Shown: one piece after another, positions 60,049-64,000 of the stretch
Numbering within the stretch: position 1 is the first letter of the stretch
How the letters are laid out: each line of letters opens with the position of its first letter
Assembly (NCBI RefSeq): GCF_025517535.1
Contig: NZ_JAOPKC010000001.1
Location: 496,001-560,000 of the forward strand
Length of the DNA: 64,000 bases
Direction of reading: 5' to 3'
Source of the DNA: Halapricum hydrolyticum
Lineage (GTDB): Archaea > Halobacteriota > Halobacteria > Halobacteriales > Haloarculaceae
The notes under the pieces: generated by a model
What the model saw: only the letters and a program-made list of their open reading frames with translations
Told to the model about the DNA's origin: nothing
Database searches by the model: none
Made by a program: the position numbers and the translations under genes

Positions 60049-61125
60049 CTACTGGCGTTCGTACGTGTGGAAATCGACCGCCTGCTCCAGCAGTTCGTCC
60101 GGAATCCCGGGCACTTCCTCGTCGCGGACAGGTCCCAGGTTGTCGAGTCGCTCGGGTTCGCGGGGGAAGTCTCGCAACTCGAAGTGCACGTCAATCCCCG
60201 CCTTCGCTCCCTGACCGAGCGCGACCGGGATCTGGTTGTGCCCCGGCGTGCAGTCGCCCACCGCGTAAACGCCGTCGACCGAGGTCTCGCCGTGGTCGCC
60301 GACCTCGATCGTGCCGTCGTCGTTGATCGCACAGCCGAGCTCCCGGGCCAGGCCGTTGTTGTACTCCGCGCCGTACATCGCAAATCCGCCCTTGTACTCG
60401 CGAGTCTTTCCGTCGCCGGACTCCGTCCGGCTGCTCGTGGGACGTTGTCCCACGCTATCCTCGAATTCAAGGGCTTGCAGCCACCCGTCCTCGCCGTTCT
60501 GGACGCCCGTGACGTCCGCGTGGATCACGTCGATGGGGTGGTTCTCCAGGACGGCGGCGCTCTCGTCGCTCCACTCGGGCTCCTTGCCACGGGTCAGCAG
60601 GTCCACCTCGTCGGTGAAGTTCAGCATAATCGCGGCGACGTGGACGGCGCTCTCGCCGTGGCCCATCACGTACACCGGTTCGTCGACGAACATGTGGGCG
60701 TCACAGTGCAGGCAGTAGTGCAGTCCCCGGCCGGTTCTGGGGAGCGGTGGGTCCGGACGGACGTCGTTGAACCCCGTCGCGAGCACGACCATCTCGGCGG
60801 CGTAGTCGGCGCTATTGCCCGATAGTCGGAACTGCTTCTCGCCGTCCTCGGGACGGGAACACGAGGTGACCATATCGCGGTGGCTGTCACAGCCGTACGC
60901 TTCCAGTTGCTCCTGGCCGATCTGGAGGAACTCCATCCCATTGGTCTCCTCACGGACACCCAGCAGGTTGTGGACTTCCTGCATCATCGCCGCACGGCCG
61001 CCGCCGCGACTGACGACTGCCGTCTGATGGCCGAGTCGCGTGCTGTACAGTGCCGCCGTCATGCCCGCGGGACCGCCCCCGACCACGACGACTTCGTACT
61101 CGTGGAGATCGGTTTCGTCGCTCAC
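60049..61125 (-). CDS. NAD(P)/FAD-dependent thioredoxin-reductase-like oxidoreductase
   Basis: 358 residues from a GTG at 61125 (codes VSDETDLHEYE), chosen because ATCTATTTACC 25-35 bases upstream is a good TATA for a leaderless transcript; GTG 61167 or the ATG at 61209 remain possible. FAD motif VVVVGGGPAGMTAALYS, redox pair C-L-H-C in HYCLHCDAHM, second GxGxxA-type motif VMGHGESAVHVAA, and GVYAVGDCTPG for FAD. Low-molecular-weight TrxR type; electron acceptor unknown. Confidence 0.82.
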   Translation of the reverse strand: MSDETDLHEYEVVVVGGGPAGMTAALYSTRLGHQTAVVSRGGGRAAMMQEVHNLLGVREETNGMEFLQIGQEQLEAYGCDSHRDMVTSCSRPEDGEKQFRLSGNSADYAAEMVVLATGFNDVRPDPPLPRTGRGLHYCLHCDAHMFVDEPVYVMGHGESAVHVAAIMLNFTDEVDLLTRGKEPEWSDESAAVLENHPIDVIHADVTGVQNGEDGWLQALEFEDSVGQRPTSSRTESGDGKTREYKGGFAMYGAEYNNGLARELGCAINDDGTIEVGDHGETSVDGVYAVGDCTPGHNQIPVALGQGAKAGIDVHFELRDFPREPERLDNLGPVRDEEVPGIPDELLEQAVDFHTYERQ

Positions 61126-61312
61126 GTCCGGGATCGATGTCGTCGGCTGGTAAATAGATGTAGTCACCCGAGAGTAACACGACGACTGATCGCTCGCAGT
61201 GACCAGCACAGCCGAGCGGACGAGTCTCTGCCTCCGTTCATACGGATTATCGTACGTCTTTCCGTATCGACCGCCAGAGGTCGGTCGGAGCGGGAAATCG
61301 GTACAGTATCAC

Positions 61313-62677
61313 TCACGCCAGTGCGTCCTCGAAGGCGTACTGGACGACCTTGTTGAGCGTCGGATGCGCGTGGATCGTGTCGGTAATATCCCGGACGTGG
61401 CCTGAACCCGCCCGCATGGCCACGGCGACCTCGTGGATCATCGTCGACGCCTCGTAGCCGAGCATGTGACAGCCCAGGATCGCGCCGCCGGGTGTCGCGA
61501 GTACCTTGGCGAAGCCGTGGTCGAGCTTCTTCGCCCGGCCCATCGGCGTTCCGGGCAGTTCCGCTCGGCCGACGACGTACTCGGTTCCAGCGTCCGCTAG
61601 CTCCGCCTCCGTCTGCCCGACGCCGGCCATCTGCGGCTCGGTGAAGATCGCGTGTGGCATCGCCGTGAAGTCGGCTTCGCTGTTCCCATCGCGGACGACG
61701 TTGTCAACGGTGATCCCCGTCTCGTAGTCCCCGGAGTGTTTGAACATCGCGTTGTCGGCGATGTCACCCTGCGCCCAGACGTTCTCGGCGGACGTCTCCA
61801 GGCGGTCGTTAGTCACGATGAAACCGGCGTCGTCGGTTTCGATACCCGCAGCGTCGACGTCGAGGGTGTCGGTGTTCGGACGCCGGCCGAGCGCGACCAG
61901 CAGATCCGTTCCGTGTGCGGAAACGGTCTCACCGCCCTCGGTCTCGGCCCGAACCACGATCCCGTCGCCCTCGGATTCGACGCTCGTCGCGCGGTGACCG
62001 GTGTAGACTTCGTGACGCTCACGGGCGATCTCCGTGAACGCCTCGGCGACTGCGGGATCTTCTCGCGGGACGAGCGTGTCCAGCATTTCGACGATCGTCA
62101 CGTCGGTCCCCAGCGACTCGAAGAAATATCCCAGTTCGACCGCGACGTACCCGCCGCCGAGGATCACCAGCGACTCGGGCTGGTCGCGGCGGTACAGTGC
62201 CTCCGTGCTGGTCATGTACTCGACATCGTCGAGGCCGTCGATCGGCGGCACGAGCGGTCGCGAGCCCGCGGCGACGACGACCTTCTCTCCGCTGACTCGT
62301 TGGCCGTCGACCTCGACGGTTCGCTCGTCGACGAAGACAGCCGCGTCCCGGTACATGGCGAGGTTCTCTTTCCCCCTGTAACGCTCCTCCATCCCTTCGG
62401 CGATGGACGAGAGCGTCCCGTCCATATCGTCGACGATGGCTTCGTAGTCGATCCCGTCGAGGGTCGCATCGAGGAAGAACCGATTGGCGTCCCGGACGTG
62501 ATTGGCGGCGGTCGCCGCCTGGATGAGCATCTTCGAGGGATTACACCCGCGGTTGAGACAGGTTCCACCGAGCGGCCCCTTCTCGATCAGTGCCGTTTCC
62601 AGACCCGCGTCGGCAGCCGCCTCGGCGACGTTGTTGCCGGTCCCGCCACCGACCACGAGCACGTCGACGTGTGCCAT
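61313..62677 (-). CDS. Dihydrolipoamide dehydrogenase-family flavoprotein (MerA-like)
   Basis: 454 residues. FAD motif VVGGGTGNNVAEAA, redox disulfide GGTCLNRGCNPSK, NAD motif ILGGGYVAVELGYFF, second FAD motif VWAQGDIA. The C-terminal catalytic His is present (IHAHPTLN) but the following Glu of the His-Glu dyad is Lys. So disulfide reduction may differ from classic lipoamide dehydrogenase. Starts one codon after the HxlR gene stop, so in an operon with it. Confidence 0.83.
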   Translation of the reverse strand: MAHVDVLVVGGGTGNNVAEAAADAGLETALIEKGPLGGTCLNRGCNPSKMLIQAATAANHVRDANRFFLDATLDGIDYEAIVDDMDGTLSSIAEGMEERYRGKENLAMYRDAAVFVDERTVEVDGQRVSGEKVVVAAGSRPLVPPIDGLDDVEYMTSTEALYRRDQPESLVILGGGYVAVELGYFFESLGTDVTIVEMLDTLVPREDPAVAEAFTEIARERHEVYTGHRATSVESEGDGIVVRAETEGGETVSAHGTDLLVALGRRPNTDTLDVDAAGIETDDAGFIVTNDRLETSAENVWAQGDIADNAMFKHSGDYETGITVDNVVRDGNSEADFTAMPHAIFTEPQMAGVGQTEAELADAGTEYVVGRAELPGTPMGRAKKLDHGFAKVLATPGGAILGCHMLGYEASTMIHEVAVAMRAGSGHVRDITDTIHAHPTLNKVVQYAFEDALA

Positions 62678-63061
62678 CTATACACCTTCTTCGAGACCGT
62701 GTTCGACACCCCAACTGATCAGTTCCGATACCACTGGCTCCAGTGCATCCCCGCGCTCGGTCAGCGAATACTCCACGCGGACGGGCTGGTCGTTGACAAT
62801 CTCCCGGTCGACCAGCCTCTCTTCTTCGAGGGTCGTCAGACTCTCGGAGAGCATCTTCGAGGAGACGCCAGCGATCTCGCGTTTCAGCGCACTGAACCCC
62901 AGCGGACCGTTCTCCAGCAGCTGGTAGACGATCCGGAGGTGCCACTTCCGACTGAGTGTTTCCTGGACCGCGTCGAACACCTCGTCCGGTTCGACGAAAA
63001 TCGGCCTGTCAATTCCCGCGCCCGATCCGCTCGACGAAACGGTCCCCGATTCTGAACTCAT
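62678..63061 (-). CDS. HxlR-family winged-helix regulator
   Basis: 127 residues. Winged helix: RKWHLRIVYQLLENGPLGFSALKREIAGVSSKMLSESL region (HxlR signature), wing VNDQPVRVEYSLTERG. First gene of an operon with the flavoprotein (no gap). These regulators often respond to electrophiles or reactive oxygen. No cysteine is present, so sensing is not by thiol. ATG 63061 (MSSESGTVS). Confidence 0.85.
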   Translation of the reverse strand: MSSESGTVSSSGSGAGIDRPIFVEPDEVFDAVQETLSRKWHLRIVYQLLENGPLGFSALKREIAGVSSKMLSESLTTLEEERLVDREIVNDQPVRVEYSLTERGDALEPVVSELISWGVEHGLEEGV

Positions 63062-63145
63062 GTAGTACTGTGACAGACGCCCGGGCGGATAGTTAACCAC
63101 ACCCTGGCCGGGAGTACGTTCTCCGGAGCCCGCAAAATTTATATA

Positions 63146-63778
63146 TCAGTTTGTTGGACGACCGTCCCGGAACCGCTCCCAGAACACCTCGTTCAGCCCC
63201 TGCTCGGATTCGGCGTCCCGGTAATCCTCTTTGGTGAGGTTCGCCTCCTCGATGAGCGACGCGGCCTCGCCGGCCCACGCGTAGAAGCCGACCAGCGTCT
63301 CCTCGCGCATCTCGTCGAGCGCGATCGAGTGATATACGTTGACATATCCGCCGGATTCACGGTTGAGTTGCGATTTCTCCAGCAGTCCGAACTCGACGAG
63401 GTCGTTGAGATACGTCCGGACGGTGCTGACGTCGTAATCGAGTCGTTCGGCCAGCTCCTCCGGCGACAGCGGCCCCTCACCGATGACACACAGACAGACG
63501 TCGAGTCCGGGCTTGGGAAGGCCGAACGCGTCGAGCAATACCTGGCGGACGTCGGGTGGTCTGATGTCGAGTTTCGTCTCCGTGACCCGCTCCATGGGTT
63601 CGTCGTGGCAGGTCATCCCGCCGTCAAGATCCTGCATCGTGAGCACGACGTTGTTACAGTCCGTACACCGGTAGATCGAATACTTCCGGTCGCGGAGGTC
63701 GATCTCGCTGCGCTCGTCCTCGGACCAGGCCGCTCCGAATGGATCGGACTCGCCTGCCGAGTTGGTATCGTCAGTCAT
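63146..63778 (-). CDS. Predicted regulator with N-terminal zinc site and winged helix
   Basis: 210 residues. Residues ~35-70 hold CTDCNNVVLTMQDLDGGMTCHDEPMERV, a possible Zn site (two C-x2-C-like plus Cys-His). Residues ~78-160 form a winged helix (DVCLCVIGEGPLSPEELAER...VSTVRTYLNDLVEFGLLEKS, TrmB/GntR-like). The C-terminal helix is acidic. A haloarchaeal family of unknown target. AT-rich TATATATC (63140s) lies past its stop. Confidence 0.65.
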   Translation of the reverse strand: MTDDTNSAGESDPFGAAWSEDERSEIDLRDRKYSIYRCTDCNNVVLTMQDLDGGMTCHDEPMERVTETKLDIRPPDVRQVLLDAFGLPKPGLDVCLCVIGEGPLSPEELAERLDYDVSTVRTYLNDLVEFGLLEKSQLNRESGGYVNVYHSIALDEMREETLVGFYAWAGEAASLIEEANLTKEDYRDAESEQGLNEVFWERFRDGRPTN

Positions 63779-63856
63779 GGTTCGAAAGGGGTCGCTCTGT
63801 CCGGCGGTGTCTGTGTAGCCATACTCGCGGCAGCGTCTTGAAACATGGAGTCACCC

Positions 63857-63910
63857 GTCAGCGACGTCTTTGAACTCACTCGTCGGCGATGTCTATGAGT
63901 TCACTCGTCG
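63857..63910. repeat. 25-base tandem repeat at the end of the last gene
   Basis: Unit 1 63857-63881 and unit 2 63882-63906 are 19 of 25 identical, followed by the start of a third. On the minus strand each unit carries GAC-x-x-x-G-x-x-GAC-GAG-TGA-like triplets, that is the last codons and stop of the gene at 63901-63999. Confidence 0.5.
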
Positions 63911-63999
63911 ACGGCGTCCGTGGTATCATCGTCGACGACATCCAGCACGAGGATGTCGTCGAAGTCGACGTCGAGGGCGAGCACCTCTCGTGTCGTGGT
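63901..63999 (-). CDS. C-terminal end of an acidic protein (runs off window)
   Basis: The last 32 codons of a minus-strand gene, with 17 acidic residues (EVLALDVDFDDILVLDVVDD, then DTTDAVDE-stop). No family can be named from this piece. Confidence 0.45.
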   Translation of the reverse strand, partial: TTTREVLALDVDFDDILVLDVVDDDTTDAVDE

Positions 64000-64000
64000 C

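Overview
The window is a stretch of haloarchaeal chromosome. The evidence is high GC, strongly acidic proteins, leaderless-looking genes with TATA elements about 27 bases upstream, twin-arginine signals on exported redox proteins, bat-type (HTH_10) regulators, GfcR, and archaeal adk, cmk, truB and DUF106 genes. The mix of denitrification genes with a large GH13 glycosidase cluster points to a facultatively anaerobic, carbohydrate-using member of the Halobacteria. The genus cannot be fixed from this window.

Layout. (1) 1-9.6 kb, anaerobic respiration: a narABCDG-type operon on the minus strand runs off the left edge. It is divergent from a NarO-like regulator carrying the CXCX7C cysteine motif. 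After three unrelated genes comes a second cluster: a DUF2249 protein, a SRPBCC protein, a small CGCGG-type RiPP-precursor candidate, a free-standing GluTR dimerisation domain and a second bat-type regulator. Five CGAAC-N2-GTTCG-like inverted repeats tie these two blocks into one probable hypoxia regulon. (2) 9.6-25.4 kb: a VOC dioxygenase, a Gfo/Idh oxidoreductase, then a TrmB-type regulator with an aldo/keto reductase, and five GH13 enzymes (one GghA-like, one amylosucrase with a C-terminal CBM20, one trehalose-synthase type, two alpha-glucosidases) around gfcR. Most of their promoters share a TTACAAC-N4-GTTGTAA operator. (3) 25.5-28.8 kb: two small membrane proteins, a thiolase/DUF35 pair and a SDR.

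(4) 28.9-34.7 kb: a lower-GC, decayed integrated element ending in a tRNA-Pro(TGG) gene. It holds an integrase pseudogene, an att-like 10-mer copy, five copies of a ~100 bp direct repeat lying between single small genes, a DUF433/DUF5615 toxin-antitoxin pair, an AbrB protein with its own palindrome, and frameshifted virus- or plasmid-type fragments. (5) 34.9-42.9 kb: housekeeping genes: BofA-like protein, SLC13 permease, tRNA-Pro(GGG), truB, cmk, DUF106, adk, hemE and hemH. (6) 42.9-53.3 kb: potassium uptake and stress: two TrkH/TrkA sets, a UspA, an APC transporter fused to UspA domains, and a formate/nitrite-type channel fused to UspA domains. (7) 53.4-64 kb: cysE behind a tiny ORF ending Cys-Arg-Cys-Arg, alkA, MFS, two GNATs, AKR, CDF exporter, zinc-finger protein, two flavin disulfide-reductase-like proteins, and two regulators.

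The most interesting parts are the hypoxia-box regulon containing a RiPP-like peptide and a lone GluTR domain, the repeat-separated small-gene array in the element, the shared operator of the glucan cluster, and several places where the last codons of a gene plus its stop have been duplicated downstream.
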